From an uncultured Lachnospiraceae bacterium (lineage in GTDB: Bacteria > Bacillota > Clostridia > Lachnospirales > Lachnospiraceae), in assembly GCA_902768735.1 (NCBI GenBank), contig CACXMK010000008.1, positions 1 through 52,593 of the forward strand: 52,593 nucleotides of DNA. The letters are read 5' to 3'. This document shows, piece by piece, positions 31,309-39,124 of this stretch. The position numbers and the translations under genes were made by a program. The notes beneath the pieces are model-generated. The model saw only the letters and a program-made list of their open reading frames with translations. It was not told the DNA's origin and made no database searches. Within the stretch, counting starts at the first letter, position 1; each line of letters begins with the position of its first letter.

Positions 31309-32466
31309 ATGAGAGAAGCATATCTGGACAATTCAGCCACGACGAGGTGTTTTCCGGAGGTCGTGGAACTGATGAATAAGATCTATCTGGAGGATTACGG
31401 CAATCCTTCCAGTATGCACCACAAGGGTGTGGAGGCGGAAAGATACATTACGGAAGCCAAACGGACACTGGCGCAGATCCTCAAGGTCAGTGAGAGGAAT
31501 CTTCTGTTTACTTCCTGCGGGACGGAGTCCGATAACATCGCGATCATCGGCGGCGCGCTGGCGAACTGCAGAAAAGGGCGTCACCTGATCACGACTGAGA
31601 TCGAACATCCGGCGGTGCTGGAAGCGATGAAGTATCTGGAGAGCCGGGAGTTCGAGGTGACCTATCTTCCTGTGGACGGGAGCGGGATCGTTTCCCCTCA
31701 GTCTGTGGAGGAAGCTGTGAGGGAGGACACGATCCTTGTGTCCATCATGCACACCAACAACGAGATCGGATCCGTTCAGCCCATAGAAGAGATCGGAAAG
31801 AGGATCAAGAAGAAAAACCCGTCGACACTCTTCCACGTGGATGCAGTGCAGGGATTCGGAAAGGCACGGATCTACCCCAAGAAGTGGAACGTCGACCTTA
31901 TGGCTGTGAGCGGTCACAAGATCCATGCGCCGAAAGGCATCGGATTTTTATATATCGGCGATAAAGTGAAGGTGAAAAATCTGATCTTCGGCGGAGGGCA
32001 GCAGAACGGCATGCGCTCCGGAACGGAAAATGTCGCCGGGATCGCCGCGATGGGGCTGGCTGCGAAGCTGCTCTATCAGGATTTTGACACAGAGACCGGA
32101 AAGCTGTATGACCTGCGGGAGCTCTTCATCAAAGAAGTCGGGGATATCCCGGACGTGCAGATCAACGGACCGCAGGGAAGAGAAGGCGCGCCGCACATCG
32201 TGAGCCTCACGGTTCCGGGCGTGCGCGCGGAAGTGCTCCTGCACGCACTGGAGGACCACGGAGTCTATGTGTCGTCGGGAAGCGCCTGCGCGACCAACAA
32301 GCCGCATCTGTCAGGGACGCTGCAGGCGATCAAATTGCCGAGGCCTTACCTCGACAGCACGATCCGGATCAGCTTATCAGGAATGAATACAGAGGAGGAC
32401 ATCCTGCAGGCGTCTTCGGCACTGCATGAGATCGTCCCGTTTTTGAGAAAGTATACGAGGCATTAA
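31309..32466 (+). CDS. Cysteine desulfurase (NifS/IscS type), sulfur donor for ThiI
   Basis: A 385-residue PLP enzyme that takes sulfur from cysteine as a persulfide. Signature parts: AYLDNSATT near the N-terminus, YGNPSSMHHKGVEAE, FTSCGTESDN, the Schiff-base lysine in AVSGHKIHAPKGIGF, and the active-site cysteine in SSGSACATNKPHLSGTL. The GTG at 31303 is in frame, but AAAGG at 31299-31303 suits the ATG at 31309. thiI begins two bases after its stop, so the pair is co-transcribed; this matches the Bacillus arrangement in which a dedicated desulfurase feeds ThiI for 4-thiouridine in tRNA. A general role in iron-sulfur assembly cannot be excluded. Confidence 0.94.
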   Translation: MREAYLDNSATTRCFPEVVELMNKIYLEDYGNPSSMHHKGVEAERYITEAKRTLAQILKVSERNLLFTSCGTESDNIAIIGGALANCRKGRHLITTEIEHPAVLEAMKYLESREFEVTYLPVDGSGIVSPQSVEEAVREDTILVSIMHTNNEIGSVQPIEEIGKRIKKKNPSTLFHVDAVQGFGKARIYPKKWNVDLMAVSGHKIHAPKGIGFLYIGDKVKVKNLIFGGGQQNGMRSGTENVAGIAAMGLAAKLLYQDFDTETGKLYDLRELFIKEVGDIPDVQINGPQGREGAPHIVSLTVPGVRAEVLLHALEDHGVYVSSGSACATNKPHLSGTLQAIKLPRPYLDSTIRISLSGMNTEEDILQASSALHEIVPFLRKYTRH

Positions 32467-32467
32467 T

Positions 32468-33697
32468 GTGAAATATCAGTCTTTTTTGATCAAGTACGCC
32501 GAGATAGGCATCAAGGGAAAGAACCGTCACATCTTCGAGGAGGCGCTGGTGCGCCAGATCAAGCACGCGCTCAAACCCTGCGAGGGAAATTTTGCCGTGC
32601 ACAGGACCTACGGAAGGATCTTCGTGGAGTGCCTGTCGGAGTATGAATACAGCGAAGTCACCGAGGCGCTGAGCCGTGTTTTCGGCATTTCCGGCATCTG
32701 CCCCATCGAGGAACTCCCGGTGGTGCCTGTCGAAGAGCTCAGGGAGGCGGCGGCCGCCTTTATGAAGGAGGAGTATCCTGAAGAAAAAGCGACATTCAAG
32801 GTGCACGCGAAAAGACTGAACAAGGAATATCCGACGGAGTCCATGCGCGTCAACGAGGAAGTCGGCGAGGCGGTCCTTATGGCGTGCCCGAATCTGGCTG
32901 TCGATGTGCATGACCCCGAGATCATGCTCCATATCGAGATCCGGGAGAAGATCTACATCTACTCCCATATCATTCCCGGGCCGGGCGGGCTTCCCGTCGG
33001 TGTGGGCGGCAAGGCTATGCTGCTCCTGTCGGGCGGCATTGATTCTCCTGTAGCGGGATATATGATCGCGAAGCGGGGCGTGAAACTGGACGCGGTCTAT
33101 TTTAACGCGCCTCCGTATACCAGCGAGAGGGCGCTGCAGAAAGTCGTCGACCTTGCGAGCCAGGTGGCGGCTTACACGGGACCGATCTGGCTGCACAACA
33201 TCAACTTTACGGAGATCCAGCTGTATATCTACGAGAAGTGCCCGCACGACGAGCTCACGATCATCATGCGCCGCTATATGATGCGCATCGCTCAGATGCT
33301 CGCGCAGAAGGCGGAATGTTTGGGCCTGATCACCGGCGAGAGCATCGGCCAGGTGGCGAGCCAGACCCTGACAGCGCTCGGTGTGACCAACGAAGTGTGT
33401 ACGCTTCCGGTCTTTAGGCCGCTGATCGGATTTGACAAAGAGGAGATCGTCAAGGTCTCCAAGAAGATCGGCACCTTTGAGACATCGATCCTTCCCTATG
33501 AGGACTGCTGCACGATCTTTGTGGCCAAGCATCCTGTGACGAAACCGCGCCTCGACGTGATAAAGCGCCACGAGAAGAACCTGGAGGAAAAGATCGACGA
33601 GATGGTGGAGAGGGCGATCGCCACGGACGAGATCATGATCGTGGACAAAGACAGCGTGAGGATCATCAAGACCAGGGAAGGACAGCTCGAAGTCTGA
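32468..33697 (+). CDS. thiI: tRNA 4-thiouridine synthase ThiI
   Basis: A 409-residue enzyme that adenylates U8 of tRNA and replaces oxygen with sulfur. Domains in order: ferredoxin-like N-terminus (FLIKYAEIGIKGKNRHIFEE), THUMP domain (about 60-165), and PP-loop ATPase with LLLSGGIDSPVAGYM at about residue 187, followed by GLITGESIGQVASQTL. There is no C-terminal rhodanese domain, as in Firmicutes, so sulfur should come directly from the adjacent desulfurase. The start is GTG at 32468, translationally close to the upstream stop. It also ends just before a bidirectional terminator. Confidence 0.96.
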   Translation: MKYQSFLIKYAEIGIKGKNRHIFEEALVRQIKHALKPCEGNFAVHRTYGRIFVECLSEYEYSEVTEALSRVFGISGICPIEELPVVPVEELREAAAAFMKEEYPEEKATFKVHAKRLNKEYPTESMRVNEEVGEAVLMACPNLAVDVHDPEIMLHIEIREKIYIYSHIIPGPGGLPVGVGGKAMLLLSGGIDSPVAGYMIAKRGVKLDAVYFNAPPYTSERALQKVVDLASQVAAYTGPIWLHNINFTEIQLYIYEKCPHDELTIIMRRYMMRIAQMLAQKAECLGLITGESIGQVASQTLTALGVTNEVCTLPVFRPLIGFDKEEIVKVSKKIGTFETSILPYEDCCTIFVAKHPVTKPRLDVIKRHEKNLEEKIDEMVERAIATDEIMIVDKDSVRIIKTREGQLEV

Positions 33698-33712
33698 CCC
33701 GGACGCGTGAAA

Positions 33713-33743
33713 AAGCCCCGAAACCGCACTGGCTTCGGGGCTT
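33713..33743. terminator. Bidirectional terminator between thiI and the minus-strand HPr-like gene
   Basis: GCCCCGAA (33715-33722) pairs with TTCGGGGC (33734-33741), with AAAA before and a T-rich stretch after. It lies between convergent genes. A triple 15-bp tandem repeat follows at once. Confidence 0.8.
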
Positions 33744-33751
33744 CATTCATA

Positions 33752-33796
33752 ACTGACTTGTTATTTACTGACTTGTTATTTACTGACTTGTTATTT
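33752..33796. repeat. Three perfect 15-bp tandem copies
   Basis: ACTGACTTGTTATTT occurs at 33752-33766, 33767-33781 and 33782-33796 without a mismatch, between the thiI terminator and the 3' end of the HPr-like gene on the other strand. Confidence 0.97.
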
Positions 33797-33828
33797 GCGG
33801 CGGGTAACCACCGCCGGTCCGATCATGG

Positions 33829-34056
33829 TCAGACGATATAGGGTGCGAGAGCCTCAATGACCGCATCGGCGTCATCCGTGTGGATGTCAAGCTGGATGGG
33901 CTTGCTCAGATCCAGGGAGAAAATTCCCATGATCGACTTGGCGTCGATGATATATCGCCCGGAGATCAGGTCAAAATCGTAGTCAAAGCGGGCGATTTCG
34001 TTTACAAAGGACTTAACTTTATCGATAGAATTTAATGAGATCATTACAGTCTTCAC
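33829..34056 (-). CDS. HPr-like regulatory protein lacking the phosphocarrier histidine
   Basis: A 75-residue HPr-fold protein. The serine region IDAKSIMGIFSLDLSKPI (Ser at residue 41) matches the HprK target segment of HPr around Ser46. The N-terminal strand and helix (MKTVMISLNSIDKVKSFVNE) contain no GLHxRP motif and no histidine at all, so it cannot act as a phosphocarrier. This is a second regulatory-only HPr paralogue in the window. It has its own promoter (34097-34125), AAGGAGG and a GTG start, is monocistronic, and faces away from thiI's transcription. Its partner is unknown; HprK and a CcpA-type regulator are reasonable candidates. Confidence 0.85.
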   Translation of the reverse strand: MKTVMISLNSIDKVKSFVNEIARFDYDFDLISGRYIIDAKSIMGIFSLDLSKPIQLDIHTDDADAVIEALAPYIV

Positions 34057-34096
34057 AGGGCGCTACCTCCTTACTATTTATCTCGTGCTTGTTTTA

Positions 34097-34125
34097 ATAG
34101 TACGTTCTGCGCAGGGAAAAGTCAA
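34097..34125 (-). promoter_or_regulatory. Promoter of the minus-strand HPr-like gene
   Basis: Read on the minus strand, TTGACT (34120-34125) is 17 bp from TACTAT (34097-34102). The transcript would start about 30 bp before the GTG start codon. Confidence 0.85.
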
Positions 34126-34166
34126 TGTGAAGAGACGTTTACATGGTCTGATAATTAAAGTAAGGC

Positions 34167-34192
34167 AATAGCTTCAGAAAATAGCTTCAGAA
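34167..34192. repeat. Perfect 13-bp tandem duplication upstream of mtaB
   Basis: AATAGCTTCAGAA at 34167-34179 is repeated at 34180-34192, about 24 bp before the mtaB start codon. Confidence 0.93.
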
Positions 34193-34215
34193 GCGTTTTT
34201 CATGGGAGAGAGCAA

Positions 34216-35685
34216 TTGAAACGTGTAGCATTTCACAACCTCGGATGTAAGGTCAATAGCTATGAGCTGGATGTAATGCGGCATAAAATGGAGGCGGCCG
34301 GCTACACGACCGTCCCTTCCTCAGAGGAGGCGGACGTGTACGTGATCAACACCTGCACGGTGACCAACATCGCTGACAGGAAGAGCCGCCAGATGATCCA
34401 TAAGGCCAAAAAGAGAAATCCGGACGCGGTGGTCATCGCGGTGGGATGCTACGTGGAGACCGACCCGGAGAGGGTCGGCACGGATCCGGCCATCGACCTC
34501 GCGATCGGAAACAACAACAAGGGCAGGATCGCGGAGATCCTGGAGGAGTTTTTGAATAAGCCCCTTAAGGACGGGGAGCAGGAGGCGCTCCTTGAAAAGA
34601 GCGGTCAGCCAAAGCTATCTGAAGAAAAAAGCGGACAGTCCTCCCTTTCGGCGCGCACGCTGGGCGGCAGGACGATGTCCGACCTCACGCACAGGCCCGA
34701 ATACGAGGACATGCAGCTCGAGGATCCAGGCCACACAAGGGCCTATGTCAAAATACAGGACGGCTGCAACCAGTTCTGCTCCTACTGTATCATTCCCTAT
34801 GCCAGGGGCAGGATCAGGAGCCGGCGACCGGGCGAGATCCTCAAAGAGATCCGGACTGTGGCGGACAAAGGGATCCGCGAAGTGGTCCTGACCGGCATCC
34901 ACGTCAGCTCCTACGGGCTGGAATGGGACGCGCAGACGGACGCTGTGCGCTTTGATCCCCATAAGTCCGGCGCAATACTGCTGGATCTCTTGGAAAGCAT
35001 CCGGCAGATCCCCGGCATCGAGAGGATCCGCCTCAGCTCCCTTGAACCGAGGATCATGACGGAGGAATTTGTCAAAGGGATCGCGGCGATGCCGGAAGTG
35101 TGCCCGCACTTCCATCTCTCTCTCCAGAGCGGATGCAACGCGACCCTGCGGAGGATGAACCGACACTATACGACAGAAGAGTATATGGAGGGGGTGAAGC
35201 GCCTGCGCAGATATTACGAGGATCCCGCCATCACGACGGACGTGATCGTGGGATTCCCCGGGGAGTCCGGGGCGGAGTTCGCCGAAACGGTGGAATTCCT
35301 TAAAGAAGTGAATTTTTACGAGATGCACGTCTTTAAGTATTCTGTCCGGAAGGGAACCGTGGCGGCGAAGATGCCGATCCAGATTCCCGAACCCGTAAAG
35401 GGAGTCCGCAGCGACAGGCTGCTCGAGATGACTAAGGAGCAATCGAAAGCTTTCCGGGCCGGGTTCATCGGAAAAGAAGAGGAACTGCTCCTGGAAGAGA
35501 AGGCCGTGATGCCGTTCGGCCTGTGCTGGCGCGGCCACACGAAGCGTTATGTCGAGGGATATATCCCCTGCGAAGAAGAGCGCGGTCCGCAGTACGGTTC
35601 CGGACAGCTTGTAAGCGGGACATTTACCGCCGCGGCGGACGGAGCAGAGGGGTTGCTCTTTGCACCGCATAACGACACTGTATGA
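34216..35685 (+). CDS. mtaB: tRNA t6A37 methylthiotransferase MtaB
   Basis: A 489-residue radical-SAM enzyme that converts t6A37 of tRNA to ms2t6A. The N-terminal MTTase domain has the cysteines of LGCKVNSYE, NTCTVTN and VGCYVET binding the auxiliary cluster. The radical-SAM motif is CNQFCSYCIIPYARGRIRSR, and a TRAM-like domain ends the protein. Length is somewhat greater than usual because of a linker at about residues 120-155. That linker contains a ten-residue tandem repeat (EKSGQPKLSE then EKSGQSSLSA) from a 30-bp duplication at 34594-34653. The start is TTG at 34216 after GGGAGAG; the nearby ATG runs into a stop after five codons. Confidence 0.95.
   Translation: MKRVAFHNLGCKVNSYELDVMRHKMEAAGYTTVPSSEEADVYVINTCTVTNIADRKSRQMIHKAKKRNPDAVVIAVGCYVETDPERVGTDPAIDLAIGNNNKGRIAEILEEFLNKPLKDGEQEALLEKSGQPKLSEEKSGQSSLSARTLGGRTMSDLTHRPEYEDMQLEDPGHTRAYVKIQDGCNQFCSYCIIPYARGRIRSRRPGEILKEIRTVADKGIREVVLTGIHVSSYGLEWDAQTDAVRFDPHKSGAILLDLLESIRQIPGIERIRLSSLEPRIMTEEFVKGIAAMPEVCPHFHLSLQSGCNATLRRMNRHYTTEEYMEGVKRLRRYYEDPAITTDVIVGFPGESGAEFAETVEFLKEVNFYEMHVFKYSVRKGTVAAKMPIQIPEPVKGVRSDRLLEMTKEQSKAFRAGFIGKEEELLLEEKAVMPFGLCWRGHTKRYVEGYIPCEEERGPQYGSGQLVSGTFTAAADGAEGLLFAPHNDTV
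34594..34653 (+). repeat. In-frame 30-bp degenerate duplication in the mtaB linker
   Basis: Ten codons at 34594-34623 (EKSGQPKLSE) are followed by ten related codons at 34624-34653 (EKSGQSSLSA). The first halves match best at DNA level. It sits in a variable loop before the radical-SAM domain and is unlikely to disturb catalysis. Confidence 0.75.
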
Positions 35686-35724
35686 CAGCATGACTCTGAC
35701 GCCGTAAGATGGCGGCGCCATATG

Positions 35725-35753
35725 TTGAAACTGTCTGAAAAATAAGGTATCAT
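35725..35753 (+). promoter_or_regulatory. Promoter of the ireB-ruvX series
   Basis: TTGAAA (35725-35730), a 17-bp spacer and TATCAT (35748-35753) lie about 80 bp upstream of ireB, giving a leader of roughly 75 bases with a possible AAACGG/CCCGTTT stem. Confidence 0.8.
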
Positions 35754-35834
35754 TAGGAGATGTAAACGGACGTTCCCGTTTGTGAACCGTTTGACGGCGG
35801 GAATGGCAACAGTAAAGGCGAGGTCGGTAAATTT

Positions 35835-36131
35835 ATGGATCAGAGCAACACGAAAAAAACAGGAATGAACCTGGGAAACACGCAGTTTTTTAAGGTGCAG
35901 CCGGATCAGGAGACGGGCGTCAAGAAGATCCTTTCCGTGGTCTACGAAGCCCTGTCCGAGAAAGGGTATGACCCGGTGAACCAGATCGTCGGGTATATCA
36001 TGTCCGGTGATCCGACCTACATCACTAACTACATGGGGGCGAGAAGCCTCATCATGAAGGTGGAGCGCGATGAACTCGTGGAAGAGATCATGAACGATTA
36101 CATTGCGTTTAACCACTGGGACAAGAAATAA
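35835..36131 (+). CDS. ireB: IreB-family (UPF0297) regulatory phosphoprotein
   Basis: A 98-residue protein of the UPF0297/IreB family. In Enterococcus faecalis IreB is phosphorylated on N-terminal threonines by the wall-sensing kinase IreK and lowers cephalosporin tolerance. The conserved core is present (VVYEALSEKGYDPVNQIVGY, then GDPTYITNY and RDELVEEIMNDYI). The N-terminus (MDQSNTKKTGMNLGNTQFFK) is about ten residues longer than common members and offers several threonines. ireB-ruvX-DUF1292 is the conserved Firmicutes order (yrzL-yrrK-yrzB in Bacillus subtilis). Confidence 0.94.
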   Translation: MDQSNTKKTGMNLGNTQFFKVQPDQETGVKKILSVVYEALSEKGYDPVNQIVGYIMSGDPTYITNYMGARSLIMKVERDELVEEIMNDYIAFNHWDKK

Positions 36132-36142
36132 AGTGATCGGAT

Positions 36143-36601
36143 ATGAGGATCATGGGATTGGATCTTGGCTCTAAGACCTGCGGAGTGGCGATGAGCGACG
36201 AGCTGCTGATGACGGCGCAGCCTGTGGAGATCATAAGGCGCGAAAGGGAGAGCAAGATCCGAAAGACGTTATCCAGGATAGAACAACTGTGTCTTGAAGG
36301 GGACGTAAAGCTGATCGTGCTTGGGCTTCCCCTCAACATGGATGATTCCGCCGGGTTCAGAGCAGAGAACACAATGGAGTTCCGCAGCCAGCTGGAACGA
36401 AGGACAGGCCTGCCGGTCGTGATGAGCGATGAAAGACTCACGACTGTGGAGGCCTATGAGATTATGGACCGAATGGAGATCCGTCCGGAGGACCGGGGGC
36501 GCTACGTGGATATGATCGCGGCGAACATCATCCTGCAGGAATACATGGAGAACCACCGCGGGGAGCTCGAAGAGATGCGCTCTGCGATGGAGGCAAAATA
36601 A
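36143..36601 (+). CDS. ruvX: Putative pre-16S rRNA nuclease / RuvX
   Basis: A 152-residue RNase H-fold nuclease of the YqgF/RuvX family, implicated in 5' maturation of 16S rRNA and proposed earlier as a Holliday junction resolvase. Motifs: IMGLDLGSKTCGVAMSDE with the catalytic Asp, VLGLPLNMDDSAG, SDERLTTVEAYEIM and the C-terminal VDMIAANIILQEYME with the second acidic residue. The gap to ireB is 11 bp. It is followed by an array of five ribosome-binding-site-like repeats. Confidence 0.95.
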   Translation: MRIMGLDLGSKTCGVAMSDELLMTAQPVEIIRRERESKIRKTLSRIEQLCLEGDVKLIVLGLPLNMDDSAGFRAENTMEFRSQLERRTGLPVVMSDERLTTVEAYEIMDRMEIRPEDRGRYVDMIAANIILQEYMENHRGELEEMRSAMEAK

Positions 36602-36607
36602 AGCGGT

Positions 36608-36679
36608 AAGGATTGTTTTAAGAGGACTGCTTTTAAGAGGATCGCTTTAGAGGGGACCATTTTCGGAAAGGACTGTTTT
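36608..36679 (+). repeat. Five degenerate 12-15-bp units, each with a Shine-Dalgarno-like core
   Basis: Units start at about 36608, 36620, 36635, 36649 and 36667 with consensus AAGAGGACTGCTTTT. Each contains AGAGGA, AAGGA or AGAGGGG. The last unit supplies AAAGGA seven bases before the ATG of the DUF1292 gene at 36680. Together they fill the whole ruvX-DUF1292 gap. Confidence 0.85.
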
Positions 36680-36949
36680 ATGGAAAAGATCAGATTGGTG
36701 TCGACCGATTCCACGGAAGTGGAGGAATTCTATGTTTTGGACCAGGCAAAGCTTGGAGGAAAGACATATATTCTGGTGGCGGACGAAGAAGAAGGCGACG
36801 GGATGGCCATGATCCTCAGGGACGATGCCGAGCCCGGAGCGGAGGAAGCGCTCTACGCTATCGTAGATGACGACAATGAACTGAACGCGCTGCTGCTGCT
36901 GTTTGAAGACAAGCTGGAAGAACTTGGAATCCTGATCGAAGAAGAATAG
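36680..36949 (+). CDS. DUF1292 (UPF0473) family protein
   Basis: An 89-residue acidic protein of the DUF1292 family, unknown in function, conserved beside ireB and ruvX across Firmicutes. The core TEVEEFYVLDQAKLGGKTYI, LVADEEEGDG, and the C-terminal FEDKLEELGILIEE fit the family. It has no membrane segment or signal peptide. RNase J starts nine bases after its stop, so the two are co-transcribed. Confidence 0.93.
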   Translation: MEKIRLVSTDSTEVEEFYVLDQAKLGGKTYILVADEEEGDGMAMILRDDAEPGAEEALYAIVDDDNELNALLLLFEDKLEELGILIEEE

Positions 36950-36958
36950 AGGACAGAA

Positions 36959-38638
36959 TTGAAGAAAAACAACATAACAGATCAGAAGCCGTCGCCGCTC
37001 AAGATCATCCCGCTTGGAGGACTTGAGCAGATCGGCATGAACATAACTGCCTTTGAGTATGAAGACAGTATTATTGTGGTAGACTGCGGCCTTGCGTTTC
37101 CCGAGGACGACATGTTCGGGATCGACCTTGTGATCCCTGACACCAGCTACCTGGAAGAAAATATCGCGAAAGTCAAGGGATTTGTGATCACACACGGGCA
37201 CGAGGACCACATCGGCGCACTGCCGTACGTCCTGCAGAAGATCAACGTGCCTGTGTTCGCGACAAGGCTCACGATGGGTATCATCGAGAACAAGCTGAAG
37301 GAGCGGGGCATGATGGAGACGACCCAGCGCAAGGTCGTAAAGTTCGGCTCCTCCGCGAACCTCGGCTGTTTTCGCGTGGAGTTTATAAAGACCAACCACA
37401 GCATCGTGGACGCGGCGGCGCTCGCCATTTATTCTCCGGTGGGCATCGTCATCCACACGGGAGACTTCAAAGTCGATTACACACCGGTCTACGGCGACGC
37501 GATCGACCTGCAGAGATTCGCGGAACTGGGGAGAAAGGGCGTCATTGCGCTCTTATGCGATTCGACCAACGCGGAGAGACCCGGTTTTACGCCTTCAGAG
37601 AGAACGGTCGGAAAGACGATCGACCAGCTGTTCCAGGAGCACAGCGACACGAGGATCATCATCGCGACGTTTGCCTCCAACGTGGACAGGGTGCAGCAGA
37701 TCATCGATACCGCCAATAAATACGGAAGAAAGGTCGTGGTGGAAGGACGCAGCATGGTCAATATCATCGCGACGGCCTCGGAGCTCGGATGTCTGAACGT
37801 CCCGGAAAACACGCTGATCAAGGTGGACCAGCTCAAGGATTATCCCGGCGAACAGACTGTCATCATCACGACAGGAAGCCAGGGAGAGAGCATGGCTGCC
37901 CTCAGCCGCATGGCGGAGAGCAGCCACCGCAAGATCTCCATCGGCGAGGGAGATACCGTGATCTTCTCCTCCAGTCCCATTCCGGGGAACGAGAAGGCGG
38001 TCACAAACGTCATCAATAAGCTTTTGCTGAAAGGGGCGGACGTGGTATTCCAGGATGTCCATGTCTCGGGACATCCCTGTCAGGAGGACATTAAGCTCCT
38101 CTATACGCTGATCCAGCCGAAATATGCGATCCCTGTGCACGGCGAGTACAGGCATCTGAAAGCACAGGCCAAACTGGTGGAATCTTTGGGGTATACATCT
38201 CAGAACACGTTCCTTCTCCAGTCCGGCAATGTCCTTGAGATCACGCCGGATTCGGCGGAGGTCACCGGAGATGTGCCGGTGGGCATTATCCTTGTGGACG
38301 GCATCGGCGTCGGAGACGTCGGGAACATCGTCCTGCGGGACCGCCAGCACCTGGCGGAGGACGGGATCGTCATTGTCGCGTTCGCGCTCGAGAGCGGAAC
38401 AGCGAGACTGGCGGGCGAACCGGAGATTGCCTCCAGGGGATTTGTCTATATCAAGGAAGCGGAAGGAATGATGAAAGGCGCGGGCACCGTCGTGCAGGAC
38501 GCCCTGTACAAGTGCGAGGAGCGCGGATGGACGGACCGCAACCACATCAGGTCGGTCGTAAAAGACACGCTCAGCGATTTCTTCTGGAAAAAGACACAGA
38601 GAAGACCGATGGTCCTCCCTATGATCTTGGAGATCTGA
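36959..38638 (+). CDS. rnj: Ribonuclease J
   Basis: A 559-residue metallo-beta-lactamase/beta-CASP ribonuclease with 5'-to-3' exonuclease and endonuclease activity in mRNA decay. Motifs: VVDCGLAFPEDDMFGIDLVI, the zinc motif THGHEDHIGALPYV at about residue 79, HTGDFKVD, the beta-CASP motif LLCDSTNAERPGFTPSE, TTGSQGE, and VSGHPCQED with IPVHGEYRHL. The C-terminal domain (about 450-559) is of normal size. The start is TTG at 36959 after AGAGGA. A single RNase J gene is visible in the window. Confidence 0.96.
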   Translation: MKKNNITDQKPSPLKIIPLGGLEQIGMNITAFEYEDSIIVVDCGLAFPEDDMFGIDLVIPDTSYLEENIAKVKGFVITHGHEDHIGALPYVLQKINVPVFATRLTMGIIENKLKERGMMETTQRKVVKFGSSANLGCFRVEFIKTNHSIVDAAALAIYSPVGIVIHTGDFKVDYTPVYGDAIDLQRFAELGRKGVIALLCDSTNAERPGFTPSERTVGKTIDQLFQEHSDTRIIIATFASNVDRVQQIIDTANKYGRKVVVEGRSMVNIIATASELGCLNVPENTLIKVDQLKDYPGEQTVIITTGSQGESMAALSRMAESSHRKISIGEGDTVIFSSSPIPGNEKAVTNVINKLLLKGADVVFQDVHVSGHPCQEDIKLLYTLIQPKYAIPVHGEYRHLKAQAKLVESLGYTSQNTFLLQSGNVLEITPDSAEVTGDVPVGIILVDGIGVGDVGNIVLRDRQHLAEDGIVIVAFALESGTARLAGEPEIASRGFVYIKEAEGMMKGAGTVVQDALYKCEERGWTDRNHIRSVVKDTLSDFFWKKTQRRPMVLPMILEI

Positions 38639-38670
38639 CGGAAAAACACAGCAGGAGGCGTTATTAATCT

Positions 38671-39105
38671 ATGAAAAAAGTTCTCAGCACGGTAGGCGTA
38701 GTCATAGACACTATGGGAAGCCTGATCATCTATGGGCTGATCGCACTGGCGGTCCTGTTTATGGCGGGACAGGCCAAACACTATTATGATGTCGGATACG
38801 GCGTCTTCTCCCAGCAGAGCAAGGACGCGCCGGGGACCGGCATTGTTGTGATGTTCACAGTTGAAGAGGGCATAAGCGCCTCAAAGCTCGGAGACCAGCT
38901 CGAAGCGGAGGGACTCGTGGAATCTTCGAGGCTTTTCCTGATCCAGGAGAAAGTCTCGGACTATGCGGGCAAATTTGTGGCTGGCACCTACGCGCTCTCT
39001 TCGGAGATGACGACGGAGGAGATAATGAGAGTGATCTGCGGAGTGGAGGAGTCGCGCTTCGCCCCGGAACCTGAGGCGGAAGGGTCGGCGGAAGCAGCGC
39101 AGTGA
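38671..39105 (+). CDS. Short MltG/YceG-like membrane protein
   Basis: A 144-residue protein with one N-terminal membrane helix (about residues 18-36, LIIYGLIALAVLFMAGQ) and an extracytoplasmic domain containing FTVEEGISASKLGDQLEAEG, RLFLIQEKV and GTYALSSEMTTEEIMRVICG. These match the LysM-like N-terminal part of the endolytic transglycosylase MltG/YrrL. The catalytic YceG domain with its Glu is missing, so it is probably not a glycan-cutting enzyme. Short versions are known in Lachnospiraceae, so this is more likely a family form than a recent truncation. It occupies the yrrL position between RNase J and trmR. Confidence 0.8.
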   Translation: MKKVLSTVGVVIDTMGSLIIYGLIALAVLFMAGQAKHYYDVGYGVFSQQSKDAPGTGIVVMFTVEEGISASKLGDQLEAEGLVESSRLFLIQEKVSDYAGKFVAGTYALSSEMTTEEIMRVICGVEESRFAPEPEAEGSAEAAQ

Positions 39106-39124
39106 CGGCCCGGATGAAGGCGGA

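Noticed and set aside
33752-33796. Triple 15-bp repeat considered as a CRISPR fragment
   Set aside because: Copies are head to tail without spacers, and no cas gene is present.
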